The notes under the pieces: generated by a model
The model's database searches: none
What the model saw: only the letters and a program-made list of their open reading frames with translations
Told to the model about the DNA's origin: nothing
From: Pseudomonas helleri
GTDB lineage: Bacteria; Pseudomonadota; Gammaproteobacteria; Pseudomonadales; Pseudomonadaceae
Assembly (NCBI RefSeq): GCF_001043025.1
Contig: NZ_JYLD01000005.1
Span: 186,001-250,000 of the forward strand
DNA: 64,000 nt
Reading direction: 5' to 3'
Part shown: one piece after another, positions 28,207 to 37,595 of the stretch
Layout of the letters: each line of letters begins with the position of its first letter
Numbering within the stretch: position 1 is the stretch's first letter
Translations under genes and position numbers: made by a program

Positions 28207-29454
28207 ATGATCAATGTTATAATAGTTGACGGGTTTTCCTCGGGTAAGTTCTTGGCGAAAAAATTGCACGAACACGGCTGCCTCTTGTGGCATCTGGCGT
28301 CCAATCCCGTGATGGATGATTATTACTACGTGGGATTTGATGTCAGTATTTATCAGAAATCAATGACGCATCTCAATATTGAATCTACATTATTTGAGCT
28401 GGAGCCGTTTGAGGTTGATGTCATCATTGCGGGTTCAGAGAGCGGCGTGCTGCTGACCGATCTATTGAATGAACGTCTCGGGTTGAGCTATGCCAATGAT
28501 GCTGCCAGTTCTTATGCGCGAAGAAATAAATATGACATGATCGACAGCATTACTCAGGCGGGTTTGTCAGCTGCCGCACAGTGCGCAGTTGATAATTGGG
28601 CTGCAGGATGCGAGTGGATTAAAACGCAAAAAAAATTTCCAATTGTTGTGAAACCGCTCCAAAGCGCAGGGGCTGATGGAGTTTATATATGTCCTGATCT
28701 CGCAGCGTGCGAGCGTGCATTCAAAGAGGTGCTAGGAACACGAAATCGGCTCAATATCGAGAACAGGCAGGTGTTGCTGCAAGAGTATTTGCTGGGCACT
28801 GAGTATGTGGTCAATATGGTGTCTTTAGGCGGGCGGTCATTAGTGACGGAGGTTGTCAAATACCAAAAACGCCTATTAGCGTCGGGCAGAATTGTGTATG
28901 ACATCGATCAATTAATTGATTCCAGTGCTGAGGTATATGCCGAATTGGTGCGTTATACCCGGCAGGTGGTTAAAAGCCTGGGAATAAAAAATGGACCGAG
29001 TCATGCTGAGGTCATGTACACAGAAACAGGCCCGGTGTTGGTCGAAATTGCGGCCCGTACGGATGGGATTCTTCGGTCCAAGGTTTGCACTGAAACGACT
29101 GGGCTGGGGCAAATTAATGCCGTCGCGCTCTCTATTGCGCACCCCAAAGAGTTCGAGCAATTGTTGGCTTCTGGTGCGGACTATAAGTTGCTCAAATACA
29201 CTTACAATGTCTGCCTCATAAACACTGAAGACGGTGTTTTCCGACAGACAGCGTTCCTCGCTGAATTGACCCGTCTGGATTCATTTTTTGAAGTGGTTTT
29301 CTATCTGGCGGATGGACAACACATCGGTATCACCAACGATGTTTTTAGCCAGCCCGGTACGGTTTATCTGGTTCATCCAGACCTTGGCCAAATTGAAAGC
29401 GACTACGCCAAAATCCGCGAAATGGAAGCTGCAGGTATTTACCGGGACATCTGA
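28207..29454 (+). CDS. ATP-grasp ligase, BacD/L-amino-acid-ligase-like
   Basis: 415 residues from ATG 28207, 1 bp after the transporter stop. The N-terminal pre-ATP-grasp domain begins MINVIIVDGFSSGKFLAKKL. ATP-binding features are FPIVVKPLQSAGADGV, the adenine-site LLQEYLLGTEYVVN and the Mg-binding end GPVLVEIAARTDG. ATP-grasp ligases make acyl-phosphates and join them to amines, often forming dipeptides or amidated amino acids. It could link the amino acid made by the PLP enzyme to a second amino acid or small acid; this is inference. No NRPS or condensation partner is present. Confidence 0.88.
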   Translation: MINVIIVDGFSSGKFLAKKLHEHGCLLWHLASNPVMDDYYYVGFDVSIYQKSMTHLNIESTLFELEPFEVDVIIAGSESGVLLTDLLNERLGLSYANDAASSYARRNKYDMIDSITQAGLSAAAQCAVDNWAAGCEWIKTQKKFPIVVKPLQSAGADGVYICPDLAACERAFKEVLGTRNRLNIENRQVLLQEYLLGTEYVVNMVSLGGRSLVTEVVKYQKRLLASGRIVYDIDQLIDSSAEVYAELVRYTRQVVKSLGIKNGPSHAEVMYTETGPVLVEIAARTDGILRSKVCTETTGLGQINAVALSIAHPKEFEQLLASGADYKLLKYTYNVCLINTEDGVFRQTAFLAELTRLDSFFEVVFYLADGQHIGITNDVFSQPGTVYLVHPDLGQIESDYAKIREMEAAGIYRDI

Positions 29455-29519
29455 GTCTTCATACGGGCCTGCGCCGAGCCAAGCGTAAAAAACCAGGCCC
29501 GACGCAGACAGGTGATACG

Positions 29520-30938
29520 TTACTGCTGCCCCTCCCACCCCCCCCCCAACGCGGTCAATAACCCGACACTGGCTTGCAACTGCCGGGTGCGCAGGGCTTG
29601 TACCTGGCGTTCGGCCTGCAAGGCAGCGGTTTGCGCGGTCACTACATCCAGATAGCTCACGGCGCCCGCTTCATAGCTGTTGGTGGCCAGGGTCTGGGTG
29701 TGTTGCGCCGCATTGGCTGCGGCTTGTTCGTCGAGGTTTTCCTGTTGCAGGTCACGCAATTGCGCCAGGTTGTCTTCGACTTCGCGTACAGCGCGCAATA
29801 CTTGGCTGCGGTAGTGGGCAGAGGCTTCTTCGAACTCGGCCTTGGCCTGACGCTCTTGGGCGTCGAGCCTGCCGCCGTCAAAGATCGGCAAGCTGACCAG
29901 CGGGCCCAGCGCCCAAAAGTGGTTGCTCGCCGCCAACAGGTTGCCGTAGCCCTGAGTCTGCCCGCCAAACAGGCCGGTCAGGCTGAAGTCGGGGTACCAG
30001 GCGGCCTTGGCCACGCCGATTTGCGCGTTGGCGGCAAATACCCGACGCTCAGCTGCGGCGATATCGGGGCGCCGTTGCAGCAGGGTGCTGGGCAGGGCTT
30101 GCGGTGGCTGCGGCAGGTTTAAGGTGTCGCTGCGCGCGGCCAGTTGGAACTGGCTGGCGGGCACGCCCACCAGTTCGCCAATGGCGTGCTCGGTGAGGTT
30201 GCGTTGACCGCGCACATCGTCCAGTTGCGCTTCGGCCTGAGCCAATTGGTTCTGTGCGCGGGTCAGGTCCATCTCCGAGGCAATTTGCCCTTGATAGCGT
30301 GCCTTGGTCAGGTCCAGGGCCTGGCGGTAATCGTCCAGCGACTTGGACAGGATGCGGCTTTGCGCATCCAGGCCATCGAGTTGAACGTAAAGGCCGGTCA
30401 GTTGCTTCTGCAAGCTCAAGCGGGCCACCGCCAGGTCATCGGCCGAGGCCTGAACCTGCGCGTCACCGGCGGCGACCTGGTTACGGATTTTGCCCCACAG
30501 GTCCAGATCGAAGCTCAGCGCAAAGCCCGCGGTGTTGCTGTTGTACACCGATGGCTGGGTGCTGCCGCGCAACGGTCTATTGTCCGATTGGCGCTGGCGC
30601 AAGGTTTGCTCGCTGGCGGTGATTTGCGGGAACAACCCGGCATGCAACTGGCTGGCATACGCTTGCGCCGAATCGAAGTGCGCGAGGGCCGCAGCGAGGT
30701 CCGGGTTGGCGTTGAGCAGGCGCTGTTGCAGGTCGTTCAAGCGCTCATCCTGATAGGCGCGCCACCACTGTGGCGACACGCTGTCGCCCGGTTGCGCACT
30801 GTGCCACGGACCATCGCTGGTCTGTTCGCGGTAGTGCTGCGGCAGGTCCAGCACCGGCGGTTTGTACGTCGGGGCCAATGAGCAACCTTGCAGCGCGAGT
30901 GCCAGGAGCAAGGCGCTGCGTTTAAGTTTTGGCGACAT
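29520..30938 (-). CDS. RND efflux outer-membrane channel lipoprotein (NodT/OprM family)
   Basis: 472 residues from ATG 30938, which has a GGGAG site; in-frame upstream ATGs fall inside the adaptor gene. The lipoprotein signal ends in LALALQGCSLAP (lipobox LQGC). Two outer-membrane efflux repeats follow (LNANPDLAAALAHFDSAQAY; RPDIAAAERRVFAANAQIGV; SYEAGAVSYLDVVTAQTAAL), the usual TolC-like doublet. It is the last gene of the pump operon and overlaps the adaptor gene end by 17 bp. It provides the outer-membrane duct for the tripartite pump. Confidence 0.94.
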   Translation of the reverse strand: MSPKLKRSALLLALALQGCSLAPTYKPPVLDLPQHYREQTSDGPWHSAQPGDSVSPQWWRAYQDERLNDLQQRLLNANPDLAAALAHFDSAQAYASQLHAGLFPQITASEQTLRQRQSDNRPLRGSTQPSVYNSNTAGFALSFDLDLWGKIRNQVAAGDAQVQASADDLAVARLSLQKQLTGLYVQLDGLDAQSRILSKSLDDYRQALDLTKARYQGQIASEMDLTRAQNQLAQAEAQLDDVRGQRNLTEHAIGELVGVPASQFQLAARSDTLNLPQPPQALPSTLLQRRPDIAAAERRVFAANAQIGVAKAAWYPDFSLTGLFGGQTQGYGNLLAASNHFWALGPLVSLPIFDGGRLDAQERQAKAEFEEASAHYRSQVLRAVREVEDNLAQLRDLQQENLDEQAAANAAQHTQTLATNSYEAGAVSYLDVVTAQTAALQAERQVQALRTRQLQASVGLLTALGGGWEGQQ

Positions 30939-32088
30939 GAGGGGCTCCCGCATCGGCAAGTTTGACCGAGTCGCCGTCACGCAAAGAATCAGGCGGGTTA
31001 TCGATGACGGTGTCAGTGGGTTTCAGACCCTGGTCGATCACCAGTTTGTCGCCCAGGTCCATGCCGATATGAATGTCCTGCAAGTGCACGTGTTGCGCGG
31101 TGTCCAGCACGGCCACCTGGGTGCCCTGGGCGCGGAAGATCAACGCACTGGCCGGAATGCTCACGCCATGGGTGTCTGCCGGAATCGACAGGGCTGCTTC
31201 GGCGTAGTCGCCGGGCAGCAGGGCGTCGTTGGGGTTTTGCACCACAAACTGTGCGGTCAGGGTGCCGGAACGTCGGTCAATCGAGGTCGAGTTGCCCACC
31301 AGCGTGGCGCTGAAGGTTTGCCCCGGATGCTCAGGCACATTGAGTTGCACCTGCATGTTGGGGCGAATCACGCTGGCATAGTTTTGCGGCACCGGCACGT
31401 ACAGGCGCAGTTGATGGGTGTCGGCGATGTCGAACAGTTCCGGGTCGCTGTCGGTGTCAGCCTTCACCAGTTGGCCAATGTCGGTGTTGCGCGCGGTGAT
31501 GGTCCCGGCGAAGGGCGCGCGGATGGTCTTGTAGTCTTCCAGTGAAGACAACCGCGCATAGTCCGCTTCGGCGGCCTGCGCGTTGGCTTTCGCCGCTGCG
31601 GCGTTGGACAGTTTCTCGTCGGCTTCCTGACGCGACACCGAATGGCTGTCCACCAGGTTTTGCCAGCGCGTCGCGGTGGTCGCGGCGAGCTTGGCGTTGG
31701 ACTGCTCTTGCAGCATATGTGCGTGAGCCTGTGCCAGTTGCTGGTCAAGATCGGGGCTGTCAATCACCGCCAATACCTGACCGGCCTTGACCTTGCTGCC
31801 GATGTCGCTGGTCCAGCTTTTCAGGTAACCGTTCACACGGGCATGTATCGGCGCCTTGCTCCAGGCTTCCAGGTGCGCGGGCAGGCGCAGGGTGTCGCCG
31901 TGGGCGTTTTGCAAAGGTTGGAACACGTTGACCACGGGCAGGGCGGCGGCTTCGGTCCAACCGACCACCGCCTGCTCATGCCGGCTGCGCGCGGCGAGGC
32001 CATTGGCGACCAGCAGCGCGGCCAGTGTCAGGCCGCCGATGCCCAGCAGCATCAGGCGCTTGCGCGAAGGTTTTTGATCAGACGACAT
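30922..32088 (-). CDS. RND efflux periplasmic adaptor (HlyD/MFP family)
   Basis: 388 residues from ATG 32088 with a GGAG site. An N-terminal membrane anchor (LMLLGIGGLTLAALLVANG) is followed by lipoyl-like half motifs (IHARVNGYLKSWTSDIGSKV, KAGQVLAVIDSPD), an alpha-hairpin and a beta-barrel (IRAPFAGTITARNTDIGQLV). The start overlaps the pump gene end by 11 bp, so translation is coupled. It bridges the pump and the outer-membrane channel. Substrate is unknown. Confidence 0.93.
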   Translation of the reverse strand: MSSDQKPSRKRLMLLGIGGLTLAALLVANGLAARSRHEQAVVGWTEAAALPVVNVFQPLQNAHGDTLRLPAHLEAWSKAPIHARVNGYLKSWTSDIGSKVKAGQVLAVIDSPDLDQQLAQAHAHMLQEQSNAKLAATTATRWQNLVDSHSVSRQEADEKLSNAAAAKANAQAAEADYARLSSLEDYKTIRAPFAGTITARNTDIGQLVKADTDSDPELFDIADTHQLRLYVPVPQNYASVIRPNMQVQLNVPEHPGQTFSATLVGNSTSIDRRSGTLTAQFVVQNPNDALLPGDYAEAALSIPADTHGVSIPASALIFRAQGTQVAVLDTAQHVHLQDIHIGMDLGDKLVIDQGLKPTDTVIDNPPDSLRDGDSVKLADAGAPHVAKT

Positions 32089-35000
32089 GGGTAGTTTCTC
32101 CAGCAGCAGCGCGATTTTTTTCACGGCCGTGCACCAGGCTGAATACCACGGGCACGAACAGCAGGGTGGCGACGGTTGCCAGCATCAGACCACCAATCAC
32201 GGCGCGTCCGAGCGGGGCGTTCTGTTCTTCCGAGATGGCCAGCGGCAGCATCCCGATCATCATCGCCAGGGCGGTCATGCACACCGGGCGGAAACGGGTG
32301 TAGCCCGCTTCAAGTGCAGCCTTGAGGGCATCGCCGTGAACGGCCAGGCGCTCTCGACAGAAGCTCACCACCAGGATCGAGTTGGCGGTGGCCACGCCCA
32401 TGCACAAGATTGCGCCGGTCAAGGCCGGGACTGACAGCGAGGTGCCGCTGAGGAACAGCATCCACACGATCCCGGCCAGGGCGGCGGGCAGGGCGGTAAT
32501 GATCACAAACGGGTCTAGCCAGGACTGGAAGTTGACCACGATCAGCAGGTAGATCAGCACCACCGCACCCAGCAGACCAAAACTCAGGCCGCTGAACGCC
32601 TCATGCAGCGCGTCGATCTGGCCGTGCAGCGAGATGATCGCGCCTTTGGGGCGCAGGTCCGACGCACCGTCGATGACCTTTTGCACATCCGCTGCCACCG
32701 AGCCCAGATCGCGGCCCTGAATGTTGGCATACAGGTCCAGGGTGGGCTGGATGTTGTAGTGCGTGACCACCGCCGGGCTGTCTACGCGGCTAATGGTTGC
32801 CAGCCCGCCGAGGATCGCTGACTGGCCATTGCTGCCCGTCACCGGCAAGGCTTCCAGGGTAGGCAAGCTGTCCAGACGATACTGCGGCGTGGCGGCCACC
32901 ACGCCATAAGACACACCGTTTTGCGGGTTGAGCCAGAACGTCGGGGCCACCTGCGAGCTGCCGGCCAGCGAGGCCACCATGCTGTTGGTCACGTCGCGTT
33001 CGGTGATGCCCAGGCCATTGGCCCGCAGACGGTCGACCTTGACTTGCAGTGACGGGTAACCCACGGACTGCTGGATGCGCAGGTCGGCAATGCCCGGTAC
33101 ATGTTGCAGGCGCCGTTGCAGTTCCAGGGCGTAGGCCCGGTTGGCCGCGTCGTCACGCCCGGAAATCTTCACGTCCAGCGGCGCCGGAGCACCGAAGTTG
33201 AGGATCTGGCTGCTGATGTCGGCGGGCATGAAGGCGAACTGGCTGCCGGGGAAACTCTCGGGCAAGGCTTCGCGCAAGCGTTTGACATACTCGGCGGTCG
33301 GGCCGTGATTGGCTTTGAGGGTGACCTGGATATCGCCATCCTGCGGGCCAATGGTGCCGCTGCTGCTGTACGCCATGTCGATACCGCTCAACGGGATGCC
33401 GATGTTATCGATGATGGTGTCCAGTTGATCAGCCGGGATGATCTCGCGAATGCGCGATTCGATATGGTCAAACGCCGCGGCGCTTTCTTCGATCCGCGTC
33501 CCCAATGGCAAGCGCACGTGCAAGGCCAGCGCGCCGGCATCGGTTGCCGGGAAGAAGTCCTGGCCCAGGGTCGGGAGCAAGACAAAGGACGCCAGCACAC
33601 AGGCCATGAAACCGAGCAAAAAGCGTTTGCGATTGGCCAGCGCCAGTTCCAGCACGCCGTAGTACGCATCGCGCACAGCCGAGAAGCGCCGTTCAAAACC
33701 TTGCTGGAAATTCAGCAGCGCACGCACTGGCGCCGAATGTTTTGGGGGCGGCTGATCACCCTCGTGATGGTTGATGTAGCCGTCTTCCGGGTGATGCCCG
33801 GGGCCTTGCTCAGGGTTGTGTGGCTTGAGCAAAAACATCGCCAGGGTCGGCACCAGGGTCCGCGACAGGATGAACGAGCTGCCCATCGCAAAAATCACCG
33901 AGAGTGCCATGGGGCGGAACAGGTAGCCGGCAATGCCCTGCAACATGAACATCGGCACAAACACGATGCAGATACACAGCAGTGAGACAAACGCCGGGCC
34001 AACGATCTGTTTGGCGCCATCGAGAATCGCCTTGCGCACCGTCTTGCCTTGCTCAAGGTGCCAGTTGATGTTCTCGATGGTCACCGTCGCATCGTCGACC
34101 AATATCCCCACCGCCAGTGCCAGCCCTCCGAGCGTCATCACGTTCAGGGTTTGCCCGGTGGCGGCCAGCAGGGCAATCGCCGAGAGCACGGCCAAGGGGA
34201 TCGACACGGCAATGATCAGGGTCGAGCGCCAGCTGCCGAGGAACAGCAGAATCATGGCGCTGGTGAGCAGGGCGGCAATGATCCCTTCCTGCGCCACGCT
34301 GCCCACTGACTGTTTAACGAACACCGAAGCGTCGCCCAGCAAGGAAGTTTTCAGCGAAGGTGGCAAGGTTTCATTGATGCGCGGCAGCATCCCGCGAATC
34401 CCGTCGACAATCGACAGGGTCGAGATATTGCCGTTCTTCAGCGCGGGCATGAGCACGGCGCGATGGCCGTCAACCCGCACGATGTTGGTTTGCGGCGGCG
34501 AACCATCCCGCACGTGGGCCACTTGGCCAATGGTGATCAACGCACCGTCAACGGTCTTGATGGGCAAGTCGTTGAGCTCATCAATCGCCGTGGGGCTGTT
34601 GTTCAGCATCACGGTGTATTCGTAAGTGCCGAGCTTGGCCGTGCCCACCGGAATGATCTGGTTCTGCGCGGCCAGCGCATTGCCCACGTCTTGCGCCGAC
34701 AGGCCTTTGGCGGCAAGGGCCTGCGGGTCGAGGTCAAGGGTGATTTGGCGCTGCTTGCCGCCCATGGGCGTTGGCATGGCCAGGCCGGGCAGGGCGCTCA
34801 GGGGCAAGCGAATGTTGTTCTGCACCAGGTCGCGAATTTTCGCTTCCGAGAGCGTCGGGCTGGAAAACGCCAGTTGCAGGATCGGCACCGTCGAGGCGCT
34901 GTAGTTAAGAATCAGCGGCGGGGTAATGCCTGGCGGCATCTGCTTGAGCACGGTTTGTGACACGGCGGTCACTTGCGCGTTGGCCGTGCGGATATCGACG

Positions 35001-35299
35001 CCCGGCTGGAAGAAGATCTTCACAATGCCCATGCCGGGTAAAGATTGAGACTCGATGTGTTCGATATCGTTAACGGTGGTACTCAATGAGCGTTCGTAGG
35101 TGTAAATAACTCGACCTGCCATGTCGGCAGGCGCCAGCCCTGTGTATTGCCACACCACGGCAACCACGGGGATACCGATGTCAGGGAACACATCCGTCGG
35201 GGTGCGCAAAGCCGCGAGAGGCCCGATGATGCAGATAAAAATCGCCAACACGATAAACGTGTAGGGCTTGTGCAGTGCGGTCTTTACCAGCCCGAGCAT
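32078..35299 (-). CDS. RND efflux pump, inner-membrane permease
   Basis: 1073 residues, the HAE-type length, with 12 predicted helices and two large periplasmic loops. TM4 keeps the proton-relay Asp pair (GILVDDATVTIENI, D402-D403). TM10 reads CMGVATANSILVVSF, so the position aligned to AcrB Lys940 is Ala. A His/Pro-rich cytoplasmic insert lies at about 492-525 (PHNPEQGPGHHPEDG, INHHEGDQPPPKH). The operon order is pump, adaptor, channel, with no linked repressor gene. Substrates cannot be told from sequence; drugs, organic acids or metals are possible. Confidence 0.93.
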   Translation of the reverse strand: MLGLVKTALHKPYTFIVLAIFICIIGPLAALRTPTDVFPDIGIPVVAVVWQYTGLAPADMAGRVIYTYERSLSTTVNDIEHIESQSLPGMGIVKIFFQPGVDIRTANAQVTAVSQTVLKQMPPGITPPLILNYSASTVPILQLAFSSPTLSEAKIRDLVQNNIRLPLSALPGLAMPTPMGGKQRQITLDLDPQALAAKGLSAQDVGNALAAQNQIIPVGTAKLGTYEYTVMLNNSPTAIDELNDLPIKTVDGALITIGQVAHVRDGSPPQTNIVRVDGHRAVLMPALKNGNISTLSIVDGIRGMLPRINETLPPSLKTSLLGDASVFVKQSVGSVAQEGIIAALLTSAMILLFLGSWRSTLIIAVSIPLAVLSAIALLAATGQTLNVMTLGGLALAVGILVDDATVTIENINWHLEQGKTVRKAILDGAKQIVGPAFVSLLCICIVFVPMFMLQGIAGYLFRPMALSVIFAMGSSFILSRTLVPTLAMFLLKPHNPEQGPGHHPEDGYINHHEGDQPPPKHSAPVRALLNFQQGFERRFSAVRDAYYGVLELALANRKRFLLGFMACVLASFVLLPTLGQDFFPATDAGALALHVRLPLGTRIEESAAAFDHIESRIREIIPADQLDTIIDNIGIPLSGIDMAYSSSGTIGPQDGDIQVTLKANHGPTAEYVKRLREALPESFPGSQFAFMPADISSQILNFGAPAPLDVKISGRDDAANRAYALELQRRLQHVPGIADLRIQQSVGYPSLQVKVDRLRANGLGITERDVTNSMVASLAGSSQVAPTFWLNPQNGVSYGVVAATPQYRLDSLPTLEALPVTGSNGQSAILGGLATISRVDSPAVVTHYNIQPTLDLYANIQGRDLGSVAADVQKVIDGASDLRPKGAIISLHGQIDALHEAFSGLSFGLLGAVVLIYLLIVVNFQSWLDPFVIITALPAALAGIVWMLFLSGTSLSVPALTGAILCMGVATANSILVVSFCRERLAVHGDALKAALEAGYTRFRPVCMTALAMMIGMLPLAISEEQNAPLGRAVIGGLMLATVATLLFVPVVFSLVHGREKNRAAAGETTHVV

Positions 35300-35523
35300 G
35301 CCTGAACCTCCGAAGGAGTGAAAATTGCAAACACGGGCAGTCTTACCGTCACACCTTAACTTTCAGCTTTCACCAACATGAAGGTTGCGTTAGTAAAGTC
35401 CTTAAACTCCCTTCACCTAGATTCATTGGGCTAGAGCGGTTTACGGGGCCAAGCTTGGAACCACTCGACGGGTTGACTCTCGGCCAGTCGCACTCTTTGG
35501 TTCCCTGTGTGAGGCATACCGTA

Positions 35524-35934
35524 ATGAACCTTAAACCACTGCTGCTTATCCCGACCCTGAGCCTGGCCCTGCTGCTGACAGCGTGTGCCGGCCCCATGCC
35601 AAAGCAAGATCCGGGTGAAGCCTGGATTGGTCTGCAGGAAGAAGGTAACAGCGACCTGATGGCCGAGCGCGTAGACGGCAAGAACATCAATGATGGCCGT
35701 TACTTTGAAGTCACCCCGGGCGCCCACAAGCTGGACGTGACCTTATATGAAGGCGCCACCGGTGATGAAAACGAGGTGGATTGCCAAGGCAATGTCAACT
35801 ACCAGAACTTCAAGGCGGGCGAGCGCTACAAGCTGGTTGAGTCGAGCCTTGGCACTCACGTAAGCGCCACCCTAGTGGACGCAAGCGGCAAAGAAGTGGC
35901 CCACACCGCCGACTTCAACTGCATGCCGGGCTAA
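35524..35934 (+). CDS. Hypothetical lipoprotein
   Basis: 136 residues from ATG 35524; the upstream in-frame codons lie in the intergenic region opposite the pump start. The signal MNLKPLLLIPTLSLALLLTA ends in lipobox LTAC. The mature part (EAWIGLQEEGNSDLMAERVD, then GRYFEVTPGAHKLDVTLYEG and two Cys near EVDCQGN and DFNCMPG) has a PEGA-like pattern of a small beta domain. No function recognised. It is monocistronic, followed by a REPIN. Confidence 0.82.
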   Translation: MNLKPLLLIPTLSLALLLTACAGPMPKQDPGEAWIGLQEEGNSDLMAERVDGKNINDGRYFEVTPGAHKLDVTLYEGATGDENEVDCQGNVNYQNFKAGERYKLVESSLGTHVSATLVDASGKEVAHTADFNCMPG

Positions 35935-35960
35935 CACCCCCCCGCGCGGGTGCGGAACGC

Positions 35961-36046
35961 TGTGGGAGCGGGCTTGCTCGCGATAGAATCGACGCGCTTG
36001 AAGATTGAAACGCGTTGTTCTAATCGCGAGCAAGCCCGCTCCCACA
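35961..36046. repeat. REPIN: two inverted REP sequences
   Basis: TGTGGGAGCGGGCTTGCTCGCGAT at 35961-35984 is mirrored exactly by its complement at 36023-36046, with a 38-nt spacer. It lies between the convergent lipoprotein and MocR genes. It is nearly identical to the element at 37493-37584. Confidence 0.9.
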
Positions 36047-36064
36047 GTTGGTTTTAAGGGGGCT

Positions 36065-37474
36065 TTAAAAAGAACGAACGATCTTGCCCAGGGTTTCCAT
36101 GGCCTTTTCAGTGGTTTCATCCCACGGGCTGCCGTAGTTCAAGCGGATGCAGTTTCTAAAGCGCTGGGTCGCCGAGAAGATCGGCCCCGGCGCAATGCTG
36201 ATGCCTTGGGCCAGGGCCATCTGGAACAGTTTGAGCGAGTCCATCTGTTCAGGCAGCTCAAGCCACAAAAAGTACCCGCCCGCCGGTTTGCTGACCCGGG
36301 TCTGCGCCGGGAAATACCGCGCAATCGCCGCCAGCATCGCGCTTTGCTGGTCTTCCAGAGCATCGCGCAGGCGCCGCAGGTGGCGGTCGTAGCCGCCGTG
36401 CTGCAAGTAATCGGCAATCGCCGCCTGGGCGGGCATCGACGGGCACAGTGAGGTCATCAATTTAAGCCGTTCGACCTTCTGCGCAAACCGCCCGGCGGCG
36501 ACCCAGCCAACCCGATAACCCGGCGCCAGGCTTTTCGCGAACGAGCCGCAATGCATCACCAGCCCTTCGGTATCAAAGGCTTTGGCCGGTTTCGGCGCGT
36601 GCTGGCCGAAGTACAGCTCGGCGTACACATCGTCTTCAATCAGCGGCACCTGATGCTCACGCAACAGCTCGACCAGCGCCTGCTTTTTGGCTTCGGGCAT
36701 GGTCGCGCCAATCGGGTTTTGAAAACTGGTCATGCTCCACACGGCCTTGATGGAGTGCCGTTCGAGGGTATGGGCCAGTGCGTCGAGGTCCATGCCGTCA
36801 CGCGGGTGCACAGGGATTTCCACGGCTTTGAGATTGAGCCGCTCCAGCACTTGCAGGCAGGCGTAAAAGGCCGGGGCTTCAATGGCCACCAGGTCGCCGG
36901 GTTCGGTCACTGCTTGCAGGCACAGGTTCAAGGCTTCCAGCGCACCGTTGGTGATCAGCAACTCCTCCATGGGCAGCATCAGGCCGCCGACCATATAACG
37001 CAGAGCGATCTGGCGACGTAACTGCGGGTTGCCCGGCGACATGTCGGTGACCACCATGCGCGGGTCCATTTCGCGGCTGGCGGTGGCCATGGAGCGGGCC
37101 AGACGTTGCAGCGGAAACAGCATCGGGCTGGGGAAGGCTGAGCCGAACGGTACGGTGTTCGGGTCTTTGATGGAGTCCAGCACCGAGAACACCAAATCAC
37201 TCACATCGACCTGGGTGGACTCGGTGGGGTGGCTGCTGACTTCCGGCTCGGAAAACGGGCTGGGCGCGTGAGTGTTGACGAAATACCCCGAGCGCGGCTT
37301 GGCGCGAATCAGTCCACGGCGTTCGAGCAGGTAATAGGCCTGGAATACCGTAGACGGGCTCACGCCGTAGGTCTGGCTGGCATAGCGCACCGAGGGCACG
37401 CGCTGGCCGGGGCCGAGCACGCCTGCGCGGATCAGTTCAGCAATATCGTCAGCAAATTTTTCGTAGCGTTTCAT
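36065..37474 (-). CDS. MocR-type GntR regulator with aminotransferase domain
   Basis: 469 residues. The N-terminal GntR winged HTH (about 1-75; GQRVPSVRYASQTYGVSPST, GLIRAKPRSGYFV) is followed by a class I aminotransferase-fold domain. The PLP-binding Lys is in HCGSFAKSLAPGYRVGW. MocR proteins use PLP adducts as signals to activate metabolic genes rather than as catalysts. Likely targets are not evident; both flanks are REP elements and the neighbours are a lipoprotein and ccoG. Confidence 0.93.
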   Translation of the reverse strand: MKRYEKFADDIAELIRAGVLGPGQRVPSVRYASQTYGVSPSTVFQAYYLLERRGLIRAKPRSGYFVNTHAPSPFSEPEVSSHPTESTQVDVSDLVFSVLDSIKDPNTVPFGSAFPSPMLFPLQRLARSMATASREMDPRMVVTDMSPGNPQLRRQIALRYMVGGLMLPMEELLITNGALEALNLCLQAVTEPGDLVAIEAPAFYACLQVLERLNLKAVEIPVHPRDGMDLDALAHTLERHSIKAVWSMTSFQNPIGATMPEAKKQALVELLREHQVPLIEDDVYAELYFGQHAPKPAKAFDTEGLVMHCGSFAKSLAPGYRVGWVAAGRFAQKVERLKLMTSLCPSMPAQAAIADYLQHGGYDRHLRRLRDALEDQQSAMLAAIARYFPAQTRVSKPAGGYFLWLELPEQMDSLKLFQMALAQGISIAPGPIFSATQRFRNCIRLNYGSPWDETTEKAMETLGKIVRSF

Positions 37475-37492
37475 GAACTAAAGCTCAGCTAA

Positions 37493-37584
37493 TCCTGTGG
37501 GAGCGGGCTTGCTCGCGATGTTAACGACGCGGTATGCCGGAATGACCGGTCGATGCTATCGCGAGCAAGCCCGCTCCCACAGGA
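37493..37584. repeat. REPIN: two inverted REP sequences
   Basis: 27-nt arms 37493-37519 and 37558-37584 are perfect reverse complements around a 38-nt spacer. The sequence TGTGGGAGCGGGCTTGCTCG is shared with 35961-36046. It lies upstream of the MocR gene and downstream of ccoG. Confidence 0.9.
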
Positions 37585-37595
37585 GAATGTGTGAT

